Part shown: piece by piece, positions 55,155 through 64,000 of the stretch
Layout of the letters: every line of letters begins with the position of its first letter
How positions within the stretch are numbered: position 1 is the first letter of the stretch
From: Planctomycetaceae bacterium
GTDB lineage: Bacteria > Planctomycetota > Planctomycetia > Planctomycetales > Planctomycetaceae
NCBI GenBank assembly: GCA_947476295.1
Contig: CANJQC010000008.1
Location: 1-64,000, forward strand
Direction of reading: 5' to 3'
DNA length: 64,000 bases
Made by a program: the position numbers and the translations under genes
The notes under the pieces: generated by a model
What the model was told of the DNA's origin: nothing
The model's input: only the letters and a program-made list of their open reading frames with translations
Database searches by the model: none

Positions 55155-56567
55155 CTATAACAACACCGGTCGGATAATTTCACCGCGACTGATCGGTAGT
55201 GGGCGACCAAAAGTGTCTGTGATTGTGGCATCGGGATCGAGGCCAAGGCAGTGGAAGATGGTCGCTGTGAGATCCTGCGGTGACACTTTCCCTTCATGAG
55301 GATACCCACCGATCGCGTCGGAAGATCCATGCACAACTCCGCCCTGAATACCGCCGCCAGCCAACGCGACTGAGAACACATGCCCCCAGTGATCGCGGCC
55401 TCCGGCGCTGTTCATGCGCGGCGAGCGACCGAACTCGGACATCACTACGATTAGCGTCTCCTGCAGCAGTCCGTGCGCCTCAAGATCTTCGATCAGTGCC
55501 GACAATGCCTGGTCCGCAGGAGGACACAAGGCGGTTTTCAGGCGATGGGATTCCATCGTATGACTGTCCCAGCACGGTGCATTCGTCGGTTCATCCGGAC
55601 CGCGAAACCAGTTCACCTGAACCAGCGAAACACCGGCTTCGACAAGTCGACGACTCATCAGCACGCTTTGCCCAAACTGACTTCGCCCGTAACGGTCGCG
55701 CACGATGTCCGGTTCCTGTCCAAGTTGAAACGCCCGTCGCGCAGCGCTGGAACTGAGCACATCAAATGCTTTCTCAGTGAGGTTGCCGTAAGCGTTCAGT
55801 GTTGCGCGATCGTCCGTCCCCAGCAGGTGTGTGTTGATGTGTTTGAGCAGCGAGCGGCGTTCCTGCAGACGCTGTTCTGTGATGTCACTGCTGAGACTAA
55901 ACTCATCGATTCGAAATGCGGGGTTGGCAGGCTGACAGTTTAACAGCCAAGGCTCGACGGCCTGTCCCAGAAATCCCGCGTCCTGTCCCGGCCAGACACT
56001 GCCATCCGTGTTGAAGATTCGATGTGGCAGACGGATTGAAGCCGGTAACTGACCTCGCGCGGGGATGAGTTTGCGAACTGTCGCGCCGAGGTTTGGATAG
56101 TCGTTAGGAAATCCAGGATTCACATTTTCCGCGTTCATCGGAGCATGTGGCTGACCGGTGAGCATATAGTAGCCACTTGACGAGTGCGCATTGTCGCCGG
56201 TTGACATGGCTCGCAGAATCGCCAATTTGTCCGTGAGCAGTGCTGTGCGGGGCCACAGTTCGCAGAGATCAATCCCCGGTACCACGCTGCGAATCGGAGC
56301 AAACTCACCACGCACTTCGACTGGAGCCAGTGGCTTCGGATCGAATGTTGAATGCTGCGGCGGTCCGCCCATCAGAAACAGTACGATGCACGATTTTGCT
56401 TTGCCGAAAGCTGAAGACGCGACGCTGCCACCATTTGCCCCCAGTGTTCTCTGCTGTTGCAGCAGAGGCAACGAGAGTCCAAGCGCACTCAGGCCACCGG
56501 CGCGCAAAACCTCCCGGCGAAGTATTCCATCGCACAATCGCGTGGGCTGTAGCTGAAGGCTCAGCAT
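55155..56567 (-). CDS. DUF1501 exported protein
   Basis: A 470-residue planctomycete protein. The N-terminus CDGILRREVLRAGGLSALGLSLPLLLQ-type (RREVLRAGGLSALGLSLP) is a twin-arginine-like export signal. Body motifs are KSCIVLFLMGGPPQHSTFDPKP, VRGEFAPIRSVVPGIDLCELWPRTA, AILRAMSTGDNAHSSSGYYMLTGQPH, GVSLVQVNWF, WDSHTMESHRLK, and the alkaline-phosphatase-like end VVMSEFGRSPRMNSAGGRDHWGHVFSVALAGGGI. DUF1501 genes usually accompany a DUF1549/DUF1553 cytochrome-like gene; none is adjacent here. Start at the ATG giving the Tat-like signal; the frame extends 32 codons upstream. Confidence 0.92.
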   Translation of the reverse strand: MLSLQLQPTRLCDGILRREVLRAGGLSALGLSLPLLQQQRTLGANGGSVASSAFGKAKSCIVLFLMGGPPQHSTFDPKPLAPVEVRGEFAPIRSVVPGIDLCELWPRTALLTDKLAILRAMSTGDNAHSSSGYYMLTGQPHAPMNAENVNPGFPNDYPNLGATVRKLIPARGQLPASIRLPHRIFNTDGSVWPGQDAGFLGQAVEPWLLNCQPANPAFRIDEFSLSSDITEQRLQERRSLLKHINTHLLGTDDRATLNAYGNLTEKAFDVLSSSAARRAFQLGQEPDIVRDRYGRSQFGQSVLMSRRLVEAGVSLVQVNWFRGPDEPTNAPCWDSHTMESHRLKTALCPPADQALSALIEDLEAHGLLQETLIVVMSEFGRSPRMNSAGGRDHWGHVFSVALAGGGIQGGVVHGSSDAIGGYPHEGKVSPQDLTATIFHCLGLDPDATITDTFGRPLPISRGEIIRPVLL

Positions 56568-56787
56568 GGCAGGATTCCGGGGATCGCTGAACAACCAGGT
56601 GATAATGACACCGACGTTATAGGATTGGGTAAGCAGCGTACTTCCCATCGCGTGGGATCGCAATCAGAATCGATGGATCGCTTCAGATTGTGCCGTTCGA
56701 GTTGACAGAATCGCTGCCGAATCGAACACTGTGTACTCACGTAAGGTTTTGAATTCCGAATCTGCCCGACTACAAAATGAATGAGGG

Positions 56788-57258
56788 ATGACGGAGATGA
56801 AGACAATCGAGATCTTTGAATCGCAGCCGATGACCAAGCGGTATCACTTTGTGTTCGGTGACGGGCAGACGGAAAAGCGAGCAGTCAAAATCCGAGCACA
56901 TGCTCCGGAGCCGGAAGGCAAGCGTGTGGCTATCTGGAAAGACAACGATCCGACGGACGAATTCGCCCCGAACGTCATGTCCTGCTGAGTCTACAACGAC
57001 GAAGGTCGCGGAGCGTTTCCGACGCTCAAGAGTGAATCCGGAAAACTGAACGGCGAGAAATAGGTTGCTCTGGCAACCAAGATTCCGATAAAAGGCGGTA
57101 ACGTTGTGAACGTCGTATACGACGCGACGGCATTGCGAATGTGGGTGACGTATGCCAAAGGTGAACGCGAAGCCTATTTGCGGCCTTCGGTGTTTCTTGA
57201 TCTGAAAGCATTGGACGCGGATGAGAACGGCACGCCGGATGTAGCGATGGCGAAGTGA
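56788..57258 (+). pseudogene. decayed gene with two in-frame stops
   Basis: One reading frame of 157 codons is interrupted by TGA (56986-56988) and TAG (57061-57063) without frameshift. All three segments have protein-like text: MTKRYHFVFGDGQTEKRAVK and KRVAIWKDNDPTDEFAP; VYNDEGRGAFPTLKSESGKL; GGNVVNVVYDATALRMWVTYAKGEREAYLRPSVFLDL. The last resembles the C-terminal strands (VYDATxxRLWVxYA, FLDL) of C45-type acyl-transferase/peptidase proteins common in planctomycetes, a tentative match. A nearby strong terminator would serve it. I read it as the 3' part of a dying gene. Confidence 0.55.
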
Positions 57259-57358
57259 TGGTTAACTCGATGCCATAGTCTGACGTCCCCGAAAGACAGC
57301 ACGATTCTGTGCGGCCGCTGGGTTGATTAAAGCTATCGGCTAGCCGGCAGATAATCAT

Positions 57359-57391
57359 GCCCCTCAGCAGTTGACTGCTGAGGGGCGTTTT
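57359..57391. terminator. terminator between the decayed gene and the CARDB-like gene
   Basis: GCCCCTCAGCAGT and ACTGCTGAGGGGC form a perfect 13-base stem with a 2-base centre followed by GTTTTAG. It lies between converging frames and may serve both. Confidence 0.85.
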
Positions 57392-57405
57392 AGTTTGGAT
57401 GCACA

Positions 57406-58428
57406 TTACATTTCTGCGTAGCGAAAGAACTCCGTCATCCCAGCGGCAGTCGGTGTTGTCGATTCCAGTTGCAGGTCTTCGAGCTTAATGCCATCCAGCG
57501 GTGAAGCTGGCTCCGTCGGCGACGGAATCGCCGTGTCAGCCGGTGTTGTCAATTCGGGAGCCACCGGCACCACTGCAGGAGCAACAACTTCTGAGACCGG
57601 AAGTGGGGCAAGTGGCAGCAGTTCGCCGCGACGAATGATCCGCACGTTGTTCAGTTCATTCGCTTCCATCAATTCATCGAAGCTGTCGATAGCAGTCACG
57701 ATAGTGTCGAACGGTGCCGTCGGTTGTCCCTGAAATGCGATCGTCATCGCGGACGCGGGAAGTTGCAGCTGAAATTGTGCAACAGCCCCGGCAGGAATCT
57801 GCGTCACCGTGCCGCGCGCAGTCGGACAGTGGGCATGAATCTGTCCCAGGATTTCAACGATGCTGATCTGGAAATTACCAACAGCGACTGCGCTGTTGTT
57901 ACGCACGGTGACTTGAATCACAGGGCCACATCCGGGGCCACCGTCAGTGACCAGATTCACATCGAGCAGTTCAAGATCTCCGAACGGATTCGATGATGGT
58001 GGTCGCGACAGCAGCAGACCGGGAGCCAGTTCGGCTCCGACGGCACCGGACTGTTGTCGCATGCGGTTTCGGATGAGCAGATCGATGACATGCCCGCAGT
58101 GCGATTCCGGGACTCCCAAAATCTGACTGGTGCGAGGATCTGCGAAGGCTGTAGCAGCGACAATCGTCGGTGCCGCAACGACAGTCGTTTGCGTGGCTAC
58201 CGCAGAGCCACTGGCGACGCCTTGCGGAGGCTGCGCCAGCGGCTGGCCTTGCTGAAGTTGTTGCTGCGGCTGCGGTGCTGGTTGTTGCTGTTGACCTTGT
58301 GGTTGCTGTTGCAGCGTTTGAGCGTTTGCGACGCCGATGCCAGCGGCCAGAGCGACCGATGCTGTGAGTGTGAAGCGAGCGACGAGCGTTTGAAAGCGAA
58401 CAGGTCGCCGTGATCTGGATCGAAACAT
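57406..58428 (-). CDS. secreted CARDB-like protein with Gln/Pro-rich linker
   Basis: A 340-residue exported protein. Signal LVARFTLTASVALAAGIGVANAQ; then a Q/P-rich low-complexity linker (about residues 38-72); then a domain with Cys pairs (VPESHCGHVIDLLIRN); then an immunoglobulin-like CARDB-type domain (DLELLDVNLVTDGGPGCGPVIQVTVRNNSAVAVGNFQISIVEILG... FDELMEANELNNVRII). The ending PP-rich tail contains EVVAPAVVPVAPELTTPAD. Probably an envelope or extracellular structural protein. Function unknown. Confidence 0.75.
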   Translation of the reverse strand: MFRSRSRRPVRFQTLVARFTLTASVALAAGIGVANAQTLQQQPQGQQQQPAPQPQQQLQQGQPLAQPPQGVASGSAVATQTTVVAAPTIVAATAFADPRTSQILGVPESHCGHVIDLLIRNRMRQQSGAVGAELAPGLLLSRPPSSNPFGDLELLDVNLVTDGGPGCGPVIQVTVRNNSAVAVGNFQISIVEILGQIHAHCPTARGTVTQIPAGAVAQFQLQLPASAMTIAFQGQPTAPFDTIVTAIDSFDELMEANELNNVRIIRRGELLPLAPLPVSEVVAPAVVPVAPELTTPADTAIPSPTEPASPLDGIKLEDLQLESTTPTAAGMTEFFRYAEM

Positions 58429-58494
58429 GATGGATCTCCTTTGCGAGTTGTAGATGGAAGGGAAATTTTCGTTGAACGGTGTGTGGACATGAAA

Positions 58495-58535
58495 GAAGCC
58501 CGACGCATGTGAAACACATCGCGTCGGGCTTTTGA
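58495..58535 (-). terminator. terminator after the Cys/Tyr-rich protein gene
   Basis: Read on the minus strand, AAGCCCGACGCGATGTGT pairs with ACATGCGTCGGGCTT (one bulge) and is followed by a weak T tract (CTTTC). It lies 110 bases beyond the stop of the gene at 58648. Confidence 0.6.
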
Positions 58536-58647
58536 GGTGGTATCACGTTTCTGTAATGCCGGAAGGTATCGGGGTGGTAGGGTTCGTGGCAATTTTCCGC
58601 GACTCCGTTTCACCATGAGTCTGCGGTGTCTTCACGATCCCGATTGA

Positions 58648-59052
58648 TTAGTAGCAACCCCAGTAGTAGCTGTAGGTCGGCTGGCAGCAGTAGCTTGAGT
58701 AGTACACGGGCCGGGCACAGCAATAGCTTGTGTAGCTGTAGTAAGGCTGGTAGCAGCCGTAGTTGCTGTAGCATGAACCGTAGTACGATCCGTAGCATGA
58801 GTTGTAACCACCGCCCCAGCCGCAGCTGCTGTAACCGCAGTGACGAAAGCAGGCTTCGATGGCGTCGGTCTTCCTGTCGGATCCGGCATCGGCTGCCAAC
58901 TGATCCACATCAACGTCCAGTCCCGCATCCATGATGTTGACATCTGCATCCGCGATGGTTGCGGCATCGATTGTCAGAGCAGCGTCGTCGGCGACAGTGG
59001 TTCCCGCCAGCATCAAAATTGGCACAACAGCAAACATAAGCTTCTTAAACAT
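58648..59052 (-). CDS. small secreted Cys/Tyr/Gly-rich protein
   Basis: A 134-residue protein. Start ATG 59052 has AGGAG seven bases upstream; the ATG at 59058 is too close to it. Signal MFKKLMFAVVPILMLAGTTVADD, an acidic Ala/Asp-rich middle (IDAATIADADVNIMDAGLDVDVDQLAADA), then about 65 residues with dense Cys, Tyr, Ser and Gly in pairs (CGYSSCGWGGGYNSCYGSYY; CCARPVYYSSYCCQPTYSYYW). Such composition suggests a disulfide- or tyrosine-crosslinked structural protein of the envelope. No family recognised. Confidence 0.8.
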   Translation of the reverse strand: MFKKLMFAVVPILMLAGTTVADDAALTIDAATIADADVNIMDAGLDVDVDQLAADAGSDRKTDAIEACFRHCGYSSCGWGGGYNSCYGSYYGSCYSNYGCYQPYYSYTSYCCARPVYYSSYCCQPTYSYYWGCY

Positions 59053-59576
59053 GATCATTCTCCTAGTCCGGTTAAAGTTGAGTTAAGAGAATCGCGAGTC
59101 AACCGGCCACTCACAGTTCTCAGTTCCGTTTGGATGAACTTCGTAGCGAGGGCTGCTAAGGTTTGTTACATCCGTTTTCAGAATTTATGAAAACGCGTCC
59201 CAACCGGTTTTCCGGGAAAAGCAGATGAGAACTCCGCCATGGCTGAAACGCTGACTGCAAATGACGTGCAGGATCCGGAGATAACGTATTATTGAGTTCG
59301 CGGACTGATCCGGTTTGGAGATGGATCACCACTCGAAATCGCTCCAAACACAGGCAAACGGGACGAACGGCTTGTCAGCGAGTTCGAGTAGCGATATGAT
59401 CCGCGTTTCGATTTTTCCGGCCTTTTGTGCGAGCAGAGTTTACTGCCCCTGTTTTCGTGCGCTGGCGATTTGCGTAAGTCTTTGTGTGGCAATGGCTTGC
59501 GTGGAGTAATCGCAGGGCGATTGCCGGAATCCCGAGAAGTCTTGACGCTCCCTTTCCCTAAAAGCATTTGTTCGTC

Positions 59577-61061
59577 GTGTTTGAAACCATTTCACAAAGT
59601 CTGGGTAAAGCCTTCACGGCTTTCCGGGGAACCGGAAAGATAACCGAAGGCAACATCCATGACGGGATGCAGCAGGTCCGCAAGGCTCTGCTTGAGGCCG
59701 ACGTTGCGTATGATGTCGTCACAGATTTCGTCAGGAATGTGACCGAGGAGGCGATTGGCGAGAAGGTTCTGAAGTCGCTGCGTCCAGAAGAGCAAATCGT
59801 CGGGATTGTGCATCAGCATTTGGTCGATCTGATGGGGCCGGTGGATCATTCGCTGGCCATCAAGCGGGGTAGCGTCAGTATTATCATGATGTGCGGTCTG
59901 CAGGGGTCAGGCAAAACGACCACCTGTGGCAAATTGGCTCGTCGTTTGAAGGAAGCCGGGCAGGTTCCGTTTCTGGTCGCGGCAGACTTACAGCGTCCGG
60001 CGGCGATTGAGCAGCTTAAAATAATCGGTGGCCAGGTGGGTTGTCTGGTTTACGCCGAAGACCCAAAGACCAGCAATCCAGTGCAAGTATGTCGCAATGG
60101 GGTCAAGGAAGCCCGGCGAGTCGGCGCGACAGTGGTGATCCTCGACACCGCTGGCCGATTGCACGTCGATGCGGCTTTGATGAAAGAACTACAGCAGATC
60201 GATAGCAGTGTCGCCCCCGACCAAGCGTTGCTGGTCTGTGACGCGATGACCGGTCAGGACGCCGTCAACAGTGCGAAGGCTTTCAACGAAGCGCTGGAAC
60301 TGGACGGCGTGATATTGACCAAGCTGGACGGTGACACACGCGGCGGTGCCGCGTTGAGCGTCAAGGCCGTGACTGGCGTACCGATCAAATTTATCGGGGT
60401 CGGCGAACAGCTCGACCGGCTGGAGGAATTCCATCCTGACCGTATGGCCGGGCGAATTCTGGGCATGGGCGACATGGTGTCGCTATTCGAAAAGGCTCAG
60501 AGGGAATTCGACGAAGAGGACATGCTGCGTCAACAGGAAAAGATGCAGCAGGGCAAGTTCACGCTCGACGATTTCCGCAAACAAATGGGGCAGATCAAAA
60601 AGCTCGGCTCCATGCGGGAGATCATGAAGATGATCCCCGGCATGGGTGGAGTTGTCGATCAATTGGGGGACATGAACCCTGAAGACGACATGCGGCGGAT
60701 TGAGGGCATCATCAACTCGATGACTCTTAAAGAACGTCAGAACCCGGACTTGATCGATCGTGGCCGGCGCAATCGAATTGCGAAAGGCAGCGGAGTTCAG
60801 GCGGCGGACGTAAATAAACTGCTCAAGGACTTTTCCGCGATGGGAAAGGTGATGCAGGGCATGTCCAACATGGGGCTTCGCGACCGAATGAAGGCTGTGA
60901 AAGGTCTTGCAGACGGCGGCTTTATGAATCCGGGTGCGGAGTTCACAGAAAAGAAGATGAGAAGCCAGCGTGGGCCGCTTGATAAGGATGAGGCTCGCGA
61001 CAGGAAGAAGAAACAGAAAAAAGAGGCACAAAAGGCGAAGAAGCGAAATCGTAAGAGATAG
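59577..61061 (+). CDS. ffh: signal recognition particle protein Ffh
   Basis: A 494-residue GTPase that binds 4.5S RNA and signal sequences to target membrane proteins. GTG start ([18 protein letters not shown]) matches the family opening; a TTG three codons earlier is also in frame. N-domain then G-domain: [18 protein letters not shown] (G1), [28 protein letters not shown] (G3), [15 protein letters not shown] (G4). The M-domain is Met-rich ([38 protein letters not shown]). C-terminus lysine-rich. Followed by rpsP 46 bases later; first gene of a translation-related cluster. Confidence 0.96.
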   Translation: MFETISQSLGKAFTAFRGTGKITEGNIHDGMQQVRKALLEADVAYDVVTDFVRNVTEEAIGEKVLKSLRPEEQIVGIVHQHLVDLMGPVDHSLAIKRGSVSIIMMCGLQGSGKTTTCGKLARRLKEAGQVPFLVAADLQRPAAIEQLKIIGGQVGCLVYAEDPKTSNPVQVCRNGVKEARRVGATVVILDTAGRLHVDAALMKELQQIDSSVAPDQALLVCDAMTGQDAVNSAKAFNEALELDGVILTKLDGDTRGGAALSVKAVTGVPIKFIGVGEQLDRLEEFHPDRMAGRILGMGDMVSLFEKAQREFDEEDMLRQQEKMQQGKFTLDDFRKQMGQIKKLGSMREIMKMIPGMGGVVDQLGDMNPEDDMRRIEGIINSMTLKERQNPDLIDRGRRNRIAKGSGVQAADVNKLLKDFSAMGKVMQGMSNMGLRDRMKAVKGLADGGFMNPGAEFTEKKMRSQRGPLDKDEARDRKKKQKKEAQKAKKRNRKR

Positions 61062-61107
61062 TCCCGTCCTGGGTGAGTCATTAGTTTTTGTCAGTTCAGG
61101 AGTACCA

Positions 61108-61455
61108 ATGGCAGTTCGAATTCGAATGAAAAAGATGGGACGCAAGCACCGTGCGTTCTTCCGTATTTGTGTAATGGACTCGCGAGTTCAGCGTGACGGC
61201 AAAGCAATTGAAGAAGTCGGGTTTTATGACCCGATGGTTCCGGACAAAGCCGCCCGCGTCAAGTTGAACATGGAGCGAGTCGATTATTGGATGTCGGTGG
61301 GTGCTCAACCCAGCGAAAAGGTTAACGCTCTGATCCGCAAGGTGAAGATGAACAAGTTCGGCAAAGCCATGGCACCACCTCCGTTGACTGCTCCGAAAGT
61401 CAAAGAGGAAGCTCCGGCAGCAGCGGCTGAGCCTGTGGAAGCTGCTGCGGAATAG
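61108..61455 (+). CDS. rpsP: 30S ribosomal protein S16
   Basis: A 115-residue small-subunit protein. ATG at 61108 with CAGGAG seven bases upstream; MAVRIRMKKMGRKHRAFFRI is the S16 opening, followed by MDSRVQRDGKAIEEVGFYDPM and ERVDYWMSVGAQPSEKVNALI. The C-terminus has a lineage-specific Ala/Pro/Glu extension. trmD follows after one base. Confidence 0.96.
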   Translation: MAVRIRMKKMGRKHRAFFRICVMDSRVQRDGKAIEEVGFYDPMVPDKAARVKLNMERVDYWMSVGAQPSEKVNALIRKVKMNKFGKAMAPPPLTAPKVKEEAPAAAAEPVEAAAE

Positions 61456-61456
61456 T

Positions 61457-62170
61457 ATGATGCGGTTTGATATCCTCACCCTGTTTCCGGAGATGTTCGA
61501 AAGCTATCTCGGACAGGGACACCTGAAACTCGCGATTGAGCGCGGGCTTGTGGATATCCAGCGGCATAATTTTCGGGAGTTCGCTCCCGGAATTCGAAGG
61601 CAGGTAGACGACAGGCCATTTGGTGGTGGTCCGGGGATGTTGCTGATGTGTCAGCCGGTGTTCGACTGTGTCGAAGCCGTGCAGACGCAGGGAAATGCTC
61701 CCGGTCGTTTGTTGATGATGACCCCTCAGGGTCGAAAACTGGATCAGGGAATGGTTGAGGAACTCGCACGGGAGCCTCGACTGCTGTTGCTCTGTGGCAG
61801 ATACGAAGGTTTTGATGACCGGATACGCCAGGGGTTGCAGCCAATTGAGATTTCGGTGGGCGACTTCATCTGCAATGGCGGAGAGGTGCCCGCCATGCTG
61901 ATTATCGACACAGTAATCCGGCTCATACCGGGTGTGCTGGGCGACGAAACCAGCAGTCGATACGATTCGTTCAGCGAGTCAGGTTTGCTGGAACATCCGC
62001 AGTTCACGAGGCCTCGTGAGTTTCGCGGCATGGCAGTGCCGGATGTGCTGATCGGTGGTGATCATAAGAAAATTACTGAGTGGCAGCGGGAACAGAGCCT
62101 GCAGAGGACAGCGGAACGCCGTAGTGATCTGCTGGAGAATTCTGGTACGGAATCCGCTCAGATAGAATAG
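61457..62170 (+). CDS. trmD: tRNA (guanine-N1)-methyltransferase
   Basis: A 237-residue SPOUT enzyme that methylates G37 of tRNA. MRFDILTLFPEMFESYL, RQVDDRPFGGGPGML, LLLLCGRYEGFDDRIRQGL with the knot core, EISVGDFICNGGEVPAMLIID and LIPGVLGDETSS are diagnostic. The start is one base after the rpsP stop. The usual rimM gene between rpsP and trmD is absent in this arrangement. Confidence 0.96.
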   Translation: MMRFDILTLFPEMFESYLGQGHLKLAIERGLVDIQRHNFREFAPGIRRQVDDRPFGGGPGMLLMCQPVFDCVEAVQTQGNAPGRLLMMTPQGRKLDQGMVEELAREPRLLLLCGRYEGFDDRIRQGLQPIEISVGDFICNGGEVPAMLIIDTVIRLIPGVLGDETSSRYDSFSESGLLEHPQFTRPREFRGMAVPDVLIGGDHKKITEWQREQSLQRTAERRSDLLENSGTESAQIE

Positions 62171-62203
62171 TTCTGAAAGTGTGTAAAAAAAAGGGACCCC
62201 GTC

Positions 62204-62590
62204 ATGCGTAATCATCTTTTAGACATCGTCGAAAAATCCAGTCTGCGCGAGCAGAAACTGCAGTTTGCTGTCGGCGATACAGTTGATGTACACACTCGAA
62301 TTCTGGAAGGCACCAAAGAACGCATCCAGATCTTCAGTGGTGTCGTGATCGCTCGCAACGGTGCAGGCACCCGTGAATTGTTCACGGTTCGCCGTATTGT
62401 GCAGGGTGAAGGTGTCGAGCGAAAGTTCCCTGTGAACTCTCCGAAGATCTCTCATATCGAAGTCAAACGCCACGCACGAGTTCGCCGAGCGAAGCTGTTC
62501 TATCTGCGAGAACGCACAGGCAAGGCAACTCGACTGAAAGAACGCAGGGCCAAGCCCTGGGAAGTGCAGGTCAGCGATTCAGGTAAATGA
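62204..62590 (+). CDS. rplS: 50S ribosomal protein L19
   Basis: A 128-residue large-subunit protein at the subunit interface. FAVGDTVDVHTRILEGTKERIQIFSGVVIARNGAGTRELFTVRRI and PVNSPKISHIEVKRHARVRRAKLFYLRERTGKATRLKER are the L19 signatures. GGGACC lies seven bases before ATG. It follows trmD by 33 bases. Confidence 0.96.
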   Translation: MRNHLLDIVEKSSLREQKLQFAVGDTVDVHTRILEGTKERIQIFSGVVIARNGAGTRELFTVRRIVQGEGVERKFPVNSPKISHIEVKRHARVRRAKLFYLRERTGKATRLKERRAKPWEVQVSDSGK

Positions 62591-62761
62591 GTACCCTGAG
62601 GCCCGTTGGCTTCAGTACTCTCTTGCGGATTCCTGCACGCTGCTTCACGACGATAGGCGACAGCCTGAACTTTAGGTTCCAGTGGCTGTAGGGTTTTCGC
62701 TGCGCTGTGTGTTATCATGTCGTGGGCCTCAGAGCGGACAAGATCAGTCGGAGCCCGGGAC

Positions 62762-63157
62762 ATGAAAAATCTGTTTCGCAAACTGCTGGGCGATCGTGGT
62801 GAGCGTGCGGCGGTGAAGTATTTGAAGAAACAGGGTTTTCGCATCATCGCGAAGCAGTACCACAACAGTTATGGCGAAGTGGATATCATTGCAGAAGATG
62901 GCAAAACGTCTGTTTTTGTGGAAGTGAAGACGCGAACATCCACCAAGGACGGTCATCCGTTTGAAGCGGTCGATCTTCGCAAGCAGGAGAAAATCACGCG
63001 AATCGCTCTGGCGTGGCTCAAACAGCACGGTCGATTGGAACAACCAGCACGCTTTGATGTTGTTTCCATTCTGTGGCCGGACGAACTTGGTGAGCCTCAG
63101 ATACAGCATTTTCGAAATGCGTTCGAAGCCACAGGCCGTGGCCAGTTTTTCAGCTGA
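62762..63157 (+). CDS. YraN/UPF0102 nuclease-like protein
   Basis: A 131-residue protein: DRGERAAVKYLKKQGFRIIAKQYHNSYGEVDIIAEDGKTSVFVEVKTRTS is the UPF0102 pattern (G-E-x-D-(I/L)-I and F-V-E-V-K), a restriction-endonuclease-like core with unknown substrate, often near rplS and rnhB. ATG 62762 gives the family start; the frame extends 15 codons upstream. The rnhB gene that often lies between rplS and yraN is not present. Confidence 0.88.
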   Translation: MKNLFRKLLGDRGERAAVKYLKKQGFRIIAKQYHNSYGEVDIIAEDGKTSVFVEVKTRTSTKDGHPFEAVDLRKQEKITRIALAWLKQHGRLEQPARFDVVSILWPDELGEPQIQHFRNAFEATGRGQFFS

Positions 63158-63309
63158 TCCACAGCTTAGCACGTAAGAAAAGTCGCACGCCATCAATGAG
63201 ATGTCGAAACATGTGAGATCCTGTTTTGGCTGAGAATTGTCCTCCCGTTTCGACCTTGCCATGGGCAATCCGCGCACACGGCGGAAAAATATTTCGGGGC
63301 CAGCAGTCT

Positions 63310-64000
63310 CTATTCGTGGCGCAGGGCTTCGATGGGGTCCATGCGGGCGGCAGCGCGGGCGGGGTAGAGTCCGAAGATGACTCCGATGCCCACTGAAATT
63401 CCGAAGGCCAAGGGCAGACTCGTCCAAACAATCTGCGGCGTCAGACTCAGAAACATCTGGCCGACTTCGGAAGTCGCCTGTCCACCTTCAAGCATGAATT
63501 CCTGTGCCAGTAATTTGATGCCTTCGAACGCGAGGGGTGTCAGCAATCCTAGGATAACGCCGATCAGGCCACCGCTTCCGGCCAGCACCATCGTTTCCGT
63601 TAGAAACTGAGCGGTGATATCCCTCTGTTTTGCACCCAGCGCGCGGCGGATACCAATTTCTCGTGTGCGTTCGGTGACGGTCGCCAGCATGATGTTCATG
63701 ATGCCGATGCCACCGACGATCAAACTGATGGCCGCGATTGAACCCAGCACGACGTTGAAAATGACCTTGATCTGTTCTGCCTGTTTCAGCAGCTCTTGAG
63801 GGACGACGACGCTGTACTGATTTGGATTCTTGTGATTCTGAGCAAGGCTCTCGCGAATAACTGCGGCTGTGGGTACGACCTGATCCTTGTCGCTGATCCG
63901 CAGCGTGATCTGGTTCAATTGTACTTCTTCAGCGCTGAATGAGCCGGTTCGGCGATCGACGTCCAGATCTCCCATGCGGACACGCATGGTTTCGAGTGGA
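63310..64000 (-). CDS. MacB-like ABC transporter permease (3' part; runs off the window)
   Basis: Partial gene of at least 230 codons. The C-terminal FtsX-type permease region is clear: [66 protein letters not shown] and [25 protein letters not shown], the MacB family's end. The part before it ([17 protein letters not shown]) continues past 64000, so the start is outside. It probably acts with an ATPase for export of lipoproteins or peptides. Confidence 0.88.
   Translation of the reverse strand, partial: PLETMRVRMGDLDVDRRTGSFSAEEVQLNQITLRISDKDQVVPTAAVIRESLAQNHKNPNQYSVVVPQELLKQAEQIKVIFNVVLGSIAAISLIVGGIGIMNIMLATVTERTREIGIRRALGAKQRDITAQFLTETMVLAGSGGLIGVILGLLTPLAFEGIKLLAQEFMLEGGQATSEVGQMFLSLTPQIVWTSLPLAFGISVGIGVIFGLYPARAAARMDPIEALRHE

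Noticed and set aside
56986-56988. TGA as possible selenocysteine codon
   Set aside because: No Sec-family context and a second stop follows 25 codons later; decay is simpler.
58626-58934. Ser/Arg-rich plus-strand frame
   Set aside because: Opposite strand of the Cys/Tyr-rich gene; repeated TAC/TGC codons create the Ser/Arg bias.
1-64000. CRISPR arrays, tRNA/rRNA genes, prophage or secondary-metabolite clusters
   Set aside because: I saw no regular direct-repeat array, no tRNA T-loop with matching acceptor stem, no phage structural genes and no PKS/NRPS domains; the acyl-CoA ligase/MaoC pair alone is not enough.

Overview
The window reads as chromosome of a Planctomycetota bacterium (PVC superphylum). 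The evidence is the protein families: a DUF1501 protein, an FG-GAP/VCBS secreted protein, an LRR lipoprotein, a DUF6263-like protein, a Cys-rich lipoprotein ending in a PYYT/GP-DFF motif typical of this phylum, and a sigma-factor/Ser-Thr-kinase remnant. GC is moderate (low to mid 50s by eye), Shine-Dalgarno sites are mostly weak, GTG/TTG starts are common and many genes stand alone. I saw no rRNA, tRNA, CRISPR array or intact mobile element. The gaps carry many palindromic REP-like repeats and several decayed genes.

Layout: 0-0.7 kb holds a decayed transposase and the 3' scrap of a surface protein. 0.7-5.7 kb is leftward: molybdopterin oxidoreductase, SWIM protein with a histone-like tail, comEC and nrdR. 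6-9.3 kb has a FlaA1/CapD-type sugar dehydratase and a VCBS-repeat protein. 9.7-13.9 kb has rpsT, an acyl-CoA-ligase-like/MaoC pair running into a dead gene, and hemD. 14-18.7 kb has a flippase fused to a hexapeptide acyltransferase, cysS and a methyltransferase. 18.7-21.2 kb has a collapsed sigma/kinase gene and a secreted repeat protein. 21.8-25 kb has a DegT aminotransferase, thiG-thiS and an FKBP lipoprotein. 25-29.7 kb is a tightly coupled metal ABC transporter operon in which both permeases carry a DtxR-like tail. 30-38.5 kb has purU, an anti-sigma-like protein, a pseudouridine synthase, a degenerate NtrC-like regulator, argG and bioA. 38.7-48.5 kb is mostly secreted or membrane proteins, ending with a 1,000-residue FHA/coiled-coil protein. 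49-51.3 kb holds VanZ, an XRE regulator and a DUF433/DUF5615 pair. 52-59 kb has a sodium symporter, DUF6263, DUF1501, a decayed gene, a CARDB-like protein and a Cys/Tyr-rich secreted protein. 59.6-63.2 kb is ffh-rpsP-trmD-rplS plus YraN; a MacB-like permease runs off the right edge.

The most notable system is the transporter at 25.9-29.7 kb. The fused permease-DtxR layout recalls chlamydial YtgCR, also from a PVC bacterium, but here both permeases carry the regulator domain and a perfect palindrome lies on the start codon of the first gene. This could be a transporter that regulates itself through membrane-tethered or clipped repressor domains. Other unusual items are the flippase-acyltransferase fusion, an NtrC-family protein lacking Walker A lysine, Walker B glutamate and GAFTGA, a TlpA-like protein with no CXXC, and an orphan terminator just ahead of purU that suggests a riboswitch or small RNA.
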